Shown here in pieces: positions 9,635-17,750 of a stretch of 62,049 nt of DNA (position 1 is its first letter; every line of letters starts with the position of its first letter). Made by a program: the position numbers and the translations under genes. The notes below the pieces were generated by a model that worked only from the letters and a program-made list of their open reading frames with translations, did no database searches and was not told where the DNA came from. The stretch spans positions 1-62,049 of the forward strand of contig NZ_JAELUG010000026.1 of assembly GCF_016429255.1 (NCBI RefSeq), written 5' to 3'. The DNA is from Rhizobium sp. ASV8. GTDB taxonomy: Bacteria; Pseudomonadota; Alphaproteobacteria; Rhizobiales; Rhizobiaceae.

Positions 9635-9830
9635 CAGAAATCCCAGTATTTACTCCCTTGGATCTCTATTCCGTACCTCACACAATATAATAACTGGTCG
9701 TCGTGCGTATAAATCGGCGGCTTTGCTTGAAAGTATGGTTACTCTTCCGTTAAGCACAGTCGAATGCTGCGCAAACAAGCTATCGGCGGGAGAATTCCCC
9801 GAACCTTTTGGCCAACGGACGGAATGCAAT

Positions 9831-10589
9831 TCAGTTCGCCTCGCCGCGTGCGAGCACATCCAGAAGCTGGCTGGTATTGTCGATGGAAAACTGCACACGT
9901 TCCCCCGGCCATATGGATTCGGAATAGGAAATCGGCGTGCCCTTGAGGTCCACATCCACCTTCCTGAGCGCGACCACCGGCTGCGACGCAGACTGATTTA
10001 GTTGCTTTGCTTCCTCACTCGTCGGCAAGCGCACGATGATATCCGTGCGCAGGCGGATATAGTCGGGGATGCCGTACTCAGCCAGAATAAGCGTCACGCT
10101 TCGCCCGCTGCGCCGCGCCTCATCGAAACCGGGAAAACGGCGTACGGGAAAATAGGCGTGCGAATAGTTTATCGGCTCTTCATCGGCAAAACCGCGTCTG
10201 ACGATATGATAGACCGGCTCGCCGTGGGGAAGCCGCAAGGCCTCCGCAATCAGTTCCGAGGCGGGAACCACCTCCTCATGGATCGCTTGCCCAAGCGGTT
10301 CCCTGCCCTGATCGAGCAGATTCTGGGAAAACCGCGTGCGCTCGGACAGGCGGTAGTCGAGGCGGCTGTCCCTCACGAAAGTTCCACGGCCCTGCTCCAC
10401 CAACACGAGCCCGCGACTCTCCAGCCGTGAAATCGCCCGCCGGATCGTGTGGCGGCCGACACCGAAGCGTTCCATCAGATCCGCCTCTGTGGGAAGCTGC
10501 GCCTTGGGTGACAAGCGGCCGGTCAGAATATCCTCGGCGATATCGCTCTCGACCTGTTGCCATTGCCCATGCAGCAGTTTTTTTTCCAT
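9831..10589 (-). CDS. phnF: GntR/HutC family regulator, PhnF type
   Basis: The 252-residue product has an N-terminal winged helix (EADLMERFGVGRHTIRRAIS at about 35-55, then VEQGRGTFV) and a C-terminal UTRA effector domain (about 85-245). This is the layout of PhnF, the repressor of C-P lyase operons. It is divergent from the sugar-type importer and 4 kb from phnG. Copies of the palindrome CATTCGAATG occur upstream of its own gene, the importer operon and phnG, so all three units probably form its regulon. The natural ligand is unknown; UTRA domains often bind sugar phosphates or phosphonates. Confidence 0.85.
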   Translation of the reverse strand: MEKKLLHGQWQQVESDIAEDILTGRLSPKAQLPTEADLMERFGVGRHTIRRAISRLESRGLVLVEQGRGTFVRDSRLDYRLSERTRFSQNLLDQGREPLGQAIHEEVVPASELIAEALRLPHGEPVYHIVRRGFADEEPINYSHAYFPVRRFPGFDEARRSGRSVTLILAEYGIPDYIRLRTDIIVRLPTSEEAKQLNQSASQPVVALRKVDVDLKGTPISYSESIWPGERVQFSIDNTSQLLDVLARGEAN

Positions 10590-10611
10590 GCGCGCCCATC
10601 CGAATTCTATG

Positions 10612-10629
10612 ATGTCATTCGAATGTCAT
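10612..10629. promoter_or_regulatory. Predicted PhnF operator upstream of phnF
   Basis: The core CATTCGAATG (10616-10625) is a perfect palindrome. It extends to an 18-bp near-palindrome, ATGTCATTCGAATGTCAT, with one mismatched pair. It lies about 25 bp upstream of the phnF start codon, which suggests autoregulation. Confidence 0.65.
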
Positions 10630-10771
10630 ATATCGGCTCCAGCATTGATTTTCAATCGCTGTCCGGCGATCGATATCCGGAATAGGATTATAAAAGCCGA
10701 ATTTCCCTCTCATATTTTATAGTTAGGCCACCAGATCTTCACATGAGTGTCACCCACCGCCACTAGATGGA

Positions 10772-10801
10772 TATTCGGATGTTTTATTAATCATTCGAAT
10801 A
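10772..10801. promoter_or_regulatory. Predicted tandem PhnF operators upstream of the importer operon
   Basis: Two sites, TATTCGGATG (10772-10781) and CATTCGAATA (10792-10801), are centred 20 bp apart, about two helical turns. They end just before the ribosome site of the binding-protein gene. The first matches the consensus CATTCGAATG at 8 of 10 positions and the second at 9 of 10. Being this close to the start codon, a bound repressor would block transcription. Confidence 0.6.
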
Positions 10802-10812
10802 TTGAGGATATA

Positions 10813-12060
10813 ATGGTAGCGCTTAATCGTCGGCAATTCATCGCGGGTACGACCGCAGTCATCGGCACATCCATCGCAATGACCGGCAAGGCGCGGTCAG
10901 CCGATGCCGCGATCGAAATATCGAGCACATGGGGCGCCGACAAGCCCTTCCAGAAAGTCGTCGACGCATTCAATGCAAAGAATCTCGGCGTAACCGTCAC
11001 CAACAGGTTCGATGGCGACTATGAAGCCGTCACCGCCAAGGCGGTCGCCAGCGTCGCGGCCGGTCGCCCGCCAGCCATGATGATCACCGGCTGGAAGTTC
11101 GGCTATTTCGCCAAGCGCACGCTCGGCGCACGCGATCTGCGCGAGATCAATGCCGCGAAGGCAGAGGCGATCCTCGCCAATTTTCGTCCGTCCGTGTTGC
11201 CGCTGGTCACAATCGACGGCGCAGTTATCGGCCTGCCCTGGGCCATGTCGACGCCGATCACCTATATCAACAGCGAGATGTGGAAGGCAGCTGGCCTCGA
11301 TCCAAACCTGCCGGAAACGCCGGATACAAAGTGGCTCTACGAGAGCGCACGCAAGCTCGATGCGGCCCTGAAAGGAAAGCATCCGACCTACCGTTCACCG
11401 ATTTCGCTGTCCAACAACGAATGGACGAGCCAGTCCTTCATCCAGAACGCCGGCGGCTTTATCATCAATCCCGATGGCAAGCTTGCTCTGAACAGCCCGG
11501 AAGCAATTGCCGGCATGAGCGAATACTGCGCTCCCGCCCATGAGGGCCTTTGGCTGCCCGTCAGCGACAAGGAGCAGGTCGCTGCCTTCCAGTCGGGCGC
11601 GCTGGCCATCTGCACGACGAGCTCGACATCGGCCATTACCTTCCCGTTCGGTGCTGCGAAGGCCATCACGACGAAGTTCCCCGGTCTTTCCGGGCATCCA
11701 CGCAAGATGAACAGCGGCGGCAATTTCCTCGCCGTCTACACGCGCAACAAGGAGCAGGCGGAAGCTTCGCTCGCCTTCCTCGAATTCTGCGCTTCGAAGG
11801 AAGGGCAGGCGTTATGGTCCCAGACCGGCTATCTCAACACGTCCCAGCACGACATTCCGCTGATCAACGAGTTCATGAAGCCCGCAGCCGCACAGCTGGC
11901 GGACGGTTTGACCGCAGAAACGATCTGGCCGGGCAAGCGCGGTCTCGAAGGTCAGGCCGTATGGCGCAAATGGGTTTCGCGCATGCTGCTCAAGGAAACG
12001 ACAGTTGCCGACGGCATCAAGGGCGCTCATGACGAGCTCGCAGGACTGATTGCTGCATAG
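10813..12060 (+). CDS. Sugar-type (MalE/UgpB-like) ABC transporter substrate-binding protein
   Basis: The 415-residue product starts with a twin-arginine signal (NRRQFIAG, then a hydrophobic run and cleavage near ARSADA). It continues with the two-lobed fold of family 1 extracellular binding proteins, with landmarks such as LPWAMSTPITYINSEMW and a C-terminal LAFLEFCASKEGQALW. GAGGA precedes the ATG at 10813. Binding proteins of this class take up oligosaccharides, polyols or glycerol-3-phosphate, whereas phosphonate importers normally use PhnD, a different family. Two permease genes follow. Its place under PhnF-type operators suggests a phosphorylated or phosphonylated sugar as ligand; this is inference. 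Confidence 0.85.
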   Translation: MVALNRRQFIAGTTAVIGTSIAMTGKARSADAAIEISSTWGADKPFQKVVDAFNAKNLGVTVTNRFDGDYEAVTAKAVASVAAGRPPAMMITGWKFGYFAKRTLGARDLREINAAKAEAILANFRPSVLPLVTIDGAVIGLPWAMSTPITYINSEMWKAAGLDPNLPETPDTKWLYESARKLDAALKGKHPTYRSPISLSNNEWTSQSFIQNAGGFIINPDGKLALNSPEAIAGMSEYCAPAHEGLWLPVSDKEQVAAFQSGALAICTTSSTSAITFPFGAAKAITTKFPGLSGHPRKMNSGGNFLAVYTRNKEQAEASLAFLEFCASKEGQALWSQTGYLNTSQHDIPLINEFMKPAAAQLADGLTAETIWPGKRGLEGQAVWRKWVSRMLLKETTVADGIKGAHDELAGLIAA

Positions 12061-12070
12061 GCCTCGCATC

Positions 12071-12955
12071 ATGCCATTTCGTTTCAAATCGCTGGCCCCC
12101 TATTTGTTCGTGGGGCCGGCCGTGCTTGCCGTGGCGATATTTCTCTACGGTCCGCTCGTAGCCTCGATGTTGCTATCGGTGGTCGACTGGAATCTGCTGT
12201 CGGCAGACATTCGCTTTGTCGGCGCCGATAACTATGCATCGATTTTCGACAATCCCGATTTCCGCATGGCTGCCTGGAACACGCTGCTCTATTGCATCGT
12301 CCTCATCCCTGCCGAGATCGTCATCCCGCTGATTTTCGCCGTCATGCTGCATGCCGTGCGCAAGAATCCCTTGCAGGGGCTTTATCGCGGCAGCCTGTTC
12401 CTGCCGACGATCGTCGCCTACTCCGTTGCCGGTGTTGCGTGGTCCTGGCTGTTCAACCCGGTCAACGGTCTCTTCAACGAAGTACTCGGATATTTCGGCT
12501 TTCCGCCGTCGCGCTGGCACACGGATCCGAACCTTGCGTTGTTTTGCGTCAGCCTCGTGACCTTCTGGAAGACCTTCGGCCTCAACATGCTCCTATGGCT
12601 GGCGGCGCTGGCAAATCTGCCGAAACAATTGCGGGAGGCGTCACAGCTCGATGGTGCTGGCTCCACACGACATTTCTTCAACATCAGCCTGCCGCTGATG
12701 ACACCGACCGCCTTCTTCATCAGCGTCACGACCTTTTTCCATGTCCTCGACGATATCGTCGGCATCATCGATGTCCTGACCCATGGCGGACCGGCGGGCA
12801 GAAGTTCGAGCCTCCTTTATTTCCTGTGGCAACAGGGCCTAATGTTCTTCCAGTTCGGACCGGCAAGCGCCGTCGCCGTCATCATCATCGTTCTCGTGCT
12901 TGTCATCACCTGGCTGCAGTTCCGCGTCAGCGAAAAGCGAGTGCATTACAGATGA
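12071..12955 (+). CDS. Sugar ABC transporter permease (UgpA/MalF type)
   Basis: The 294-residue membrane protein has about six TM segments and the conserved cytoplasmic EAA loop LREASQLDGAGSTRHFFNISLPLM, which docks the ATPase. It belongs to the CUT1 permease family. It starts at ATG 12071, ten bases after the binding-protein stop, and its TGA overlaps the ATG of the next permease. No cognate ATPase (UgpC/MalK/MsmK) is encoded here. Confidence 0.88.
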   Translation: MPFRFKSLAPYLFVGPAVLAVAIFLYGPLVASMLLSVVDWNLLSADIRFVGADNYASIFDNPDFRMAAWNTLLYCIVLIPAEIVIPLIFAVMLHAVRKNPLQGLYRGSLFLPTIVAYSVAGVAWSWLFNPVNGLFNEVLGYFGFPPSRWHTDPNLALFCVSLVTFWKTFGLNMLLWLAALANLPKQLREASQLDGAGSTRHFFNISLPLMTPTAFFISVTTFFHVLDDIVGIIDVLTHGGPAGRSSSLLYFLWQQGLMFFQFGPASAVAVIIIVLVLVITWLQFRVSEKRVHYR

Positions 12956-13791
12956 GCGATATCGGTCATAAACTTCACAGGTTACTGCTGCACTCCGCGC
13001 TGATGGCAATCTGCATCGTCACCGTGTTCCCGCTTGTCTGGATGGTGTCCGCGGCCTTCACGCCGAACGACCTTATCATGGCAAAGGCCGTGCGGCTCTG
13101 GCCCGAAAGCCCGACGCTGGCGAACTTCACCATTGCCGCAAGCCGTCATCCCATCTGGATGTGGCTTTGGAACTCCATCCTCACGGCAACCCTTATCACC
13201 GCGGGAAAGCTTGTTCTCGCAGTCCCCGCGGGCTTCGCCTTCGGGCGGCTCGAGTTCAAGGGAAAGCAGACACTGTTCTGGTTCGTCATCGCGACCATGT
13301 CCTTTCCGAACGTGCTGGCGATCATCCCGACCTATATTGCGGTGGTCAAGCTCCAGGCGGTCGATACCTATGGGGCGATGATCATCCCGTCGATTCCCTA
13401 TATCGGTTTCTACGTCTTCTATATGCGCCAGGCCTTCCGTTCGCTGCCGGGCTCGATGTTCGAGGCAGCCCGGATCGATGGGAGCGGCCTGTGGCGGCAA
13501 TTTTTCGAGATCGGCGTTCCAAACGTTATCCCGGCAATTGCGGCCCTCTCGGTAATTTCCTTCATGGGCGCCTGGAACATTTATCTCTGGGGCCAGCTCG
13601 TGCTGGACGACGCCTTCAAGAAGACGCTCACAACAGGCATTGCCGTCTTTGCCGATCTCGAAGGCGCCGAGCGAGCCTGGGGTCCGTTGATGGCGACAAG
13701 CCTGTTATCGATCGTCCCCGTTCTCTTGATCTTCCTACTGGCGCAGCGTTTCATCGTGGACGCGTTAGCACCAGGCATTGACGACAGATAG
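12952..13791 (+). CDS. Sugar ABC transporter permease (UgpE/MalG type)
   Basis: The 279-residue partner permease has an N-terminal TM with FPLVWMVSAAFTP and the EAA loop FEAARIDGSGLWRQFFEIGVP, the MalG/UgpE signature. ATG 12952 overlaps the previous stop (ATGA). Its C-terminus has the hydrophobic stretch ending QRFIVDALAPG. With the preceding permease it forms the CUT1 heterodimer; the missing ATPase must be supplied from elsewhere, as known for shared MsmK-type ATPases. Confidence 0.88.
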   Translation: MSDIGHKLHRLLLHSALMAICIVTVFPLVWMVSAAFTPNDLIMAKAVRLWPESPTLANFTIAASRHPIWMWLWNSILTATLITAGKLVLAVPAGFAFGRLEFKGKQTLFWFVIATMSFPNVLAIIPTYIAVVKLQAVDTYGAMIIPSIPYIGFYVFYMRQAFRSLPGSMFEAARIDGSGLWRQFFEIGVPNVIPAIAALSVISFMGAWNIYLWGQLVLDDAFKKTLTTGIAVFADLEGAERAWGPLMATSLLSIVPVLLIFLLAQRFIVDALAPGIDDR

Positions 13792-13798
13792 GCAAGAC

Positions 13799-14599
13799 AT
13801 GCCCCGAATAATCGTAATCGGATCGGTAAATCACGACCGCATATGGCAATTGGATGCTCCGTTGGTCCGGGGCGGCCGGATGCAGTTTTCATCCCGGACA
13901 ACCCGGCTTGGCGGCGGCGCCTACTATACCGGCCAGCAGCTTCTGGAACTGGGAGCCGACGTCGCACTCGTCTCGCGGTTGATGCAGGACGAGCAAGGGC
14001 AAGCCACGTTCACGTCGCTTTCCTCCGCCGGCTTCGACACCGACCATATAATGATGGCCCCCGGAGAAACCGCACCGCTGGAAATTTTCCTGGAACCCAA
14101 CGGCGAGCGGACGATCATCGCACCGGTAGGCCGGGCGTATCCCTTAACGGCTGCGGGGAAACTGTCGAGCGCGGGCGTCTATATCAATGCCCTTGCTCTT
14201 GACGGCAACCTCGTCGATCAGATCGATGCCCAGCCGCTTGTCGTATCACAATTTCCGCTCAAGCCCGCGACGCATCGCCCAGCAGACTATGTCATCTCTT
14301 CTCGCGACGATGTTTCCGACGATCTCACCCTCGCTTGGCGGCGCGCTGCCGAGGTCGCCGGCCGACGCTTGAAGATGCTGGTCCTTACCGATGGCTCGCG
14401 CCCAATCACGTTGTTCGACGGTTCGGACGCCATAGAGGTCGAACCGGCGGATAGGGTCGCTTCCACGAACACGATCGGCGCGGGCGACCGCTTCGCAGGC
14501 GCTTTTTTGTTCGCTTTGCTGCAAGGACAGGCGCCGGCGGCGGCCGCGTGGGAAGCAAGCCGCATCACAGCCGAATGGCTGCGCCGGCGTGACGACTGA
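13799..14599 (+). CDS. PfkB/ribokinase family carbohydrate kinase
   Basis: The 266-residue product has the ribokinase fold signatures: an N-terminal GSVNHDR with a later GGGAYYTGQQLLELGADVALVS, and the C-terminal anion-hole motif TIGAGDRFAGAF with the catalytic Asp. It is slightly shorter than ribokinase (about 310). ATG 13799 lies 5 bases after the permease stop, so it is in the importer operon; a TTG at 13778 would lengthen it by seven codons. It probably phosphorylates the imported sugar moiety or a ribose product of the phn pathway. In its genomic role it could stand in for PhnN (ribose 1,5-bisphosphokinase), which belongs to a different family and is absent here; that idea is speculative. 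Confidence 0.85.
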   Translation: MPRIIVIGSVNHDRIWQLDAPLVRGGRMQFSSRTTRLGGGAYYTGQQLLELGADVALVSRLMQDEQGQATFTSLSSAGFDTDHIMMAPGETAPLEIFLEPNGERTIIAPVGRAYPLTAAGKLSSAGVYINALALDGNLVDQIDAQPLVVSQFPLKPATHRPADYVISSRDDVSDDLTLAWRRAAEVAGRRLKMLVLTDGSRPITLFDGSDAIEVEPADRVASTNTIGAGDRFAGAFLFALLQGQAPAAAAWEASRITAEWLRRRDD

Positions 14600-14652
14600 G
14601 CGCTTCGCCCAGGTCGAGGAATCTCGTCTCTCAAAGCAAAACGAGATGGACA

Positions 14653-14686
14653 ATTCATCCGGATGAATATAGTGATCATTCGAATG
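14653..14686. promoter_or_regulatory. Predicted tandem PhnF operators upstream of phnG
   Basis: The perfect 16-bp palindrome ATTCATCCGGATGAAT (14653-14668) is followed by the perfect palindrome CATTCGAATG (14677-14686). Their centres are 21 bp apart, two helical turns, as in the tandem arrangement before the importer operon. They lie about 50 bp upstream of phnG and mark a separate promoter for phnGHIJKLM. Confidence 0.7.
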
Positions 14687-14738
14687 TTTCTGGTGGGCTG
14701 CCACCATTCCTGAACGACCCCTAAGTGCCAAGGAAAAG

Positions 14739-15200
14739 ATGATGACTGAGGAGAAGACTGGTGATCCGGTCGGCGCATCCTATGCCCATGCGCAGGCCCT
14801 GGAAATTCTCGCTGCGAGCCGTCCGACAAACATCAAAGCCACCGCCGAACAGCTGCTCGACACGCTTGGCGACGTCGACGTTGTCGTTAATCGTACCGGC
14901 CTCGTAATGCTTCCGTTAACGGATACCGTCCAGGGCACCGCCTTTCATCTGGGCGAAGTGCTCGTATCCGAAGCGCATATCCGAGTGCCTGGACGATCCG
15001 TCGAAGGCTACGGCGCGATCGTCGGCCGCGATCTCGAGCATGCCATGGCAATGGCGATCATCGATGCAGCCATCGCCAGCAACCATCGTACCGACATCAT
15101 CCTTGACCTTTTAAATGCCGAAGGCGACCGCCAGCGGGAAGACGACCGCCAGTTGCTGCGAAAAGTCGAAGCGACCCGCGTGCAGATGGAGACATTCTGA
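14739..15200 (+). CDS. phnG: C-P lyase complex subunit PhnG
   Basis: The product is about 153 residues, like E. coli PhnG (about 150). It has family landmarks: a conserved VVVNRTGLVMLPLTDTVQGTAFHLGEVLVSEA block and GYGAIVGRDLEHAMAMAIIDAA. PhnG is a subunit of the PhnG2H2I2J2 core, in which PhnG, H, I and L move a phosphonate onto C1 of the ribose of ATP. AAGGA precedes two adjacent ATGs (14739, 14742). It is the first gene of the operon and its stop lies two bases before phnH. Confidence 0.92.
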   Translation: MMTEEKTGDPVGASYAHAQALEILAASRPTNIKATAEQLLDTLGDVDVVVNRTGLVMLPLTDTVQGTAFHLGEVLVSEAHIRVPGRSVEGYGAIVGRDLEHAMAMAIIDAAIASNHRTDIILDLLNAEGDRQREDDRQLLRKVEATRVQMETF

Positions 15201-15202
15201 CC

Positions 15203-15748
15203 ATGGTACACTCCCTGTTACCAACCGCGGACGATACCCGTACCAATGCCACCTTCGAAGATCTCATGTGGGCTCTGAGCCGACCCGGCCAGCCGCGCGA
15301 GATGTCGGGAGAAGGTTTCTGGGGTCTCGCGGAGAGCCTGCTCGATCGTGAATGCAGCTTTCATTGCGAAAACGACGCCTCTTTGAACTCCATGCTGACC
15401 GCAACGGGCGCCCGCTCGACGCCGCTTGCCGAGGCGGATTATGTCTTCGCGGCAATCGACTCCGCCGAGAAAGTCAAAGCCCTATCTTCGTTGCGCATCG
15501 GCAACCTCGCCTATCCGGACGATGCAGCAACCCTGTTTGCCCCGGCGCGACTTGGTTCCGGACAGCAGCTGCGTCTGTCCGGCCCGGGCATCAGGGATAG
15601 CATCGCGATCGATATTGATGGCGTCGATCCCGACTTCTGGCAGATGCGCGCAAAAGCGATCCGCTATCCCCTCGGCTGGGATCTCTATCTGGTCGACGGC
15701 AAGCGTCTGCTCGGCATTCCCCGTTCAACGAAAATCGAGGTGCTGTGA
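15203..15748 (+). CDS. phnH: C-P lyase complex subunit PhnH
   Basis: The 181-residue product has PhnH features: TFEDLMWALSRPGQPREM at the N-terminus, then TEADYVF-like and GIPRSTKIEV at the end. PhnH is related to PLP transferases but lacks PLP and serves as a structural subunit of the C-P lyase core. It is slightly shorter than the E. coli protein (194). The stop TGA shares its last base with the phnI ATG (TGATG), so coupling is tight. Confidence 0.9.
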   Translation: MVHSLLPTADDTRTNATFEDLMWALSRPGQPREMSGEGFWGLAESLLDRECSFHCENDASLNSMLTATGARSTPLAEADYVFAAIDSAEKVKALSSLRIGNLAYPDDAATLFAPARLGSGQQLRLSGPGIRDSIAIDIDGVDPDFWQMRAKAIRYPLGWDLYLVDGKRLLGIPRSTKIEVL

Positions 15749-16842
15749 TGGCTTATGTAGCAACCCGCGGCGGCGAATATGCCATCGAGCAGGCCGAAAG
15801 ACTTTTCCGCAACGATCTCGGTCCGATTACTCGCGAGCGCGTCGAGGCCGTTCGAACAGGCCTTCCCTATCTCATCGACCGCGTCATGGGTGAGGCATCG
15901 CTCTATGAACCCGATCTCGCAGCGCTGGCGCTGGCGCAAGCGGGCGGCGACCTCTACGAAGCCATCCTTCTGCTGCGCGCCTATCGCACGACGCAGCCGC
16001 GTATTGCGGTCGCCGAGCCGGTTGGCCAGACCGATCTTTTTACCGTTCGCCGCATCTCGGCCGCCTTCAAGGACATCCCGGGCGGCCAGATCCTCGGGCC
16101 GACCCTCGACTATTCGCACCGCTTGCTGCAGGTCGACGTGTTGAAGGGCGAAGACTATGTGCCGGAACCGGTAATTCCGGCAGCAAAGCCAGCTCCGGCG
16201 ACCCAACCGTCTCTGACCAGCTGGCAGAAAGCGCAGGGGCTCATTCCCGAGCACGCAGCCCAAGACATTGCGCCTGACGACATTCCCGATTTGACCCGCG
16301 AGCCGCTGCTTTTCCCCGCGGCCAGGGCACACAAGCTGCAGAGCCTCGCGCGCTCTGACACCGGGGGAACCCTCGCGCTCGGCTATGCCACCATGCGCGG
16401 CTACAGTTCCGTGCATCCAACGGTCAACGAATTGCGTCTGGCCGAAGCACCGGTCCGGATGCGTCACCCCTGCGGCACCATCTTCAGCGCCGGCCGCGTC
16501 CGCGTCAGCCAGACCGAGGTCATATCCAAGGCGAGAGAGCTGGAGCTGGGCTTCTCCGCCACCTTCGGTTGGAACGAGGTGAAGGTGATTGCGGCTGCGA
16601 CGCTCGATCTCGCCTCCAGCCAGCCCAATCCGCATCCGGCGGCCAACGAGGAATTCGTGCTCTATCACACCGAACCGGTCGAAAGCTCGGGCTTCTGCAT
16701 CCACTTCAAGCTTCCGCACTACGTCACGTTCCAGTCGAGCCTGGATGCGCTTCGTCGCGTCAAGGCGGACAAGAGCGCTGATGCAGCCAAGACTGCCGTT
16801 AATGAGAAACCTGCCGCCCGGCAGGAGGAGGTCGCACTATGA
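15748..16842 (+). CDS. phnI: C-P lyase complex subunit PhnI
   Basis: The 364-residue product matches PhnI throughout (YVATRGGEYAIEQAE at the start, GYATMRGYSSVHPTVNELR in the middle). In E. coli PhnI alone acts as a purine nucleosidase. In the complex, His328 and His333 hold a zinc ion at the interface with PhnJ. Here that site is kept as His319 and His324 (IHFKLPHYV), so the interface chemistry appears intact even though its partner PhnJ is altered. ATG 15748 overlaps the phnH stop, and its own TGA overlaps the phnJ ATG. Confidence 0.92.
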   Translation: MAYVATRGGEYAIEQAERLFRNDLGPITRERVEAVRTGLPYLIDRVMGEASLYEPDLAALALAQAGGDLYEAILLLRAYRTTQPRIAVAEPVGQTDLFTVRRISAAFKDIPGGQILGPTLDYSHRLLQVDVLKGEDYVPEPVIPAAKPAPATQPSLTSWQKAQGLIPEHAAQDIAPDDIPDLTREPLLFPAARAHKLQSLARSDTGGTLALGYATMRGYSSVHPTVNELRLAEAPVRMRHPCGTIFSAGRVRVSQTEVISKARELELGFSATFGWNEVKVIAAATLDLASSQPNPHPAANEEFVLYHTEPVESSGFCIHFKLPHYVTFQSSLDALRRVKADKSADAAKTAVNEKPAARQEEVAL

Positions 16843-17750
16843 AGCTTCAGGAACTCACGAAGCCTTGGGTGGCTTTCAATTACGGCTTTCTCGATGAATC
16901 CGCCAAGCGCGAAATGCGCCGCCGTATTCTGAAAGCGATTGCGGTGCCCGGCTATCAGGTGCCCTATGCCAGCCGCGAGGTGCCGATTGCCCGCGGCTGG
17001 GGAACCGGCGGCCTGCAGGTCACGCTGACACTTCTAAAGCCGACCTCTGTGGTCAAAGTCATCGACCAGGGATCCGACGATTCCGTCAATGCCAGCAGCA
17101 TCCGCAAGTTCGTTGGGCGCGTTGGCGGAGCGGTCGAGACCGAAGACACGATGGCGGCCACCATCATCCAGTCCCGCCACCGCATCCCGGAAGAAAAACT
17201 GCGCGAAGACCAGATCCTCGTGCTGCAGGTTCCGGACCCGGAACCGTTGCGCGCCGTCCAGCCGGACCTGTCCGTCGCCCGCGAAATGCATGGCGATGCC
17301 GATTACGGGCAGCTATGGCTCGTGCTCTACGAACAGCTCGTCAAATCGGGGCGTATCATGCAGGGATCGAGCTATCCGAGCATGGTCAACGGCCGCCACG
17401 TCATGACGCCGTCCCCCATTCCGCGCTGGGACGTGCCAAAGCTCAATCAGGCGGATCACCTGACGATCCTGTCGGCCGGGCGCGAAAAGCGCATCTTTGC
17501 CGTGCCGCCCTATACGAGTGTCGAACCGCTCGTCTTCGACGATGTGCCCTACCGCGTCGAAGATCATCAGGACAAGACCTGCTATCGCAGCAATGTCACA
17601 GGCTTTTTCATGAACGAGCTTCCACAGGACGACGGCTCTTCGCAATACGAGCTGTCCGACAGCCACTTCGGCGTCAAGCACATCCGAAAATCGGAAGCAG
17701 AACCGGTCGCGATCGGCGAAACCTGGTACAACAATGGAAAGATGGACTGA
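16839..17750 (+). CDS. phnJ: PhnJ homologue lacking three of the four radical-SAM/thiyl cysteines
   Basis: The 303-residue product aligns with PhnJ from end to end: ILKAIAVPGYQVPY (with the glycine equivalent to E. coli Gly32 at 38), RGWGTGGLQVT, VIDQGSDDSVNA, SRHRIPEE, NGRHVMTPSPIPRWD and GREKRIFAVPPYT. In E. coli, Cys241, Cys244 and Cys266 bind the [4Fe-4S] cluster and Cys272 supplies the thiyl radical for C-P cleavage. Here the aligned residues are Cys248, Ser251, Leu272 and Gly278, so only the first remains. The reading frame stays aligned through the region (ELSDSHFG against VCSDTDYC), so this is substitution and not a frameshift. Its ATG overlaps the phnI stop and its TGA overlaps the phnK ATG. 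It probably cannot perform the known radical reaction. Confidence 0.9.
   Translation: MKLQELTKPWVAFNYGFLDESAKREMRRRILKAIAVPGYQVPYASREVPIARGWGTGGLQVTLTLLKPTSVVKVIDQGSDDSVNASSIRKFVGRVGGAVETEDTMAATIIQSRHRIPEEKLREDQILVLQVPDPEPLRAVQPDLSVAREMHGDADYGQLWLVLYEQLVKSGRIMQGSSYPSMVNGRHVMTPSPIPRWDVPKLNQADHLTILSAGREKRIFAVPPYTSVEPLVFDDVPYRVEDHQDKTCYRSNVTGFFMNELPQDDGSSQYELSDSHFGVKHIRKSEAEPVAIGETWYNNGKMD

Noticed and set aside
12292..12951. 220-residue extension upstream of the second CUT1 permease
   Set aside because: It lies in another frame within the first permease gene, lacks membrane segments and is not conserved-looking; ATG 12952 overlaps the previous stop.
17571..17680. A frameshift as the cause of the missing PhnJ cysteines
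   Set aside because: The residues after Cys248 still align with E. coli PhnJ (DD, then SD in matching places), and the other two frames contain no equivalent cysteine pattern.
17315..17749. Long reading-frame extension upstream of phnK
   Set aside because: It lies in another frame inside phnJ, is rich in Arg and Gly with no domain, and the ATG at 17750 overlaps the phnJ stop as in the rest of the operon.
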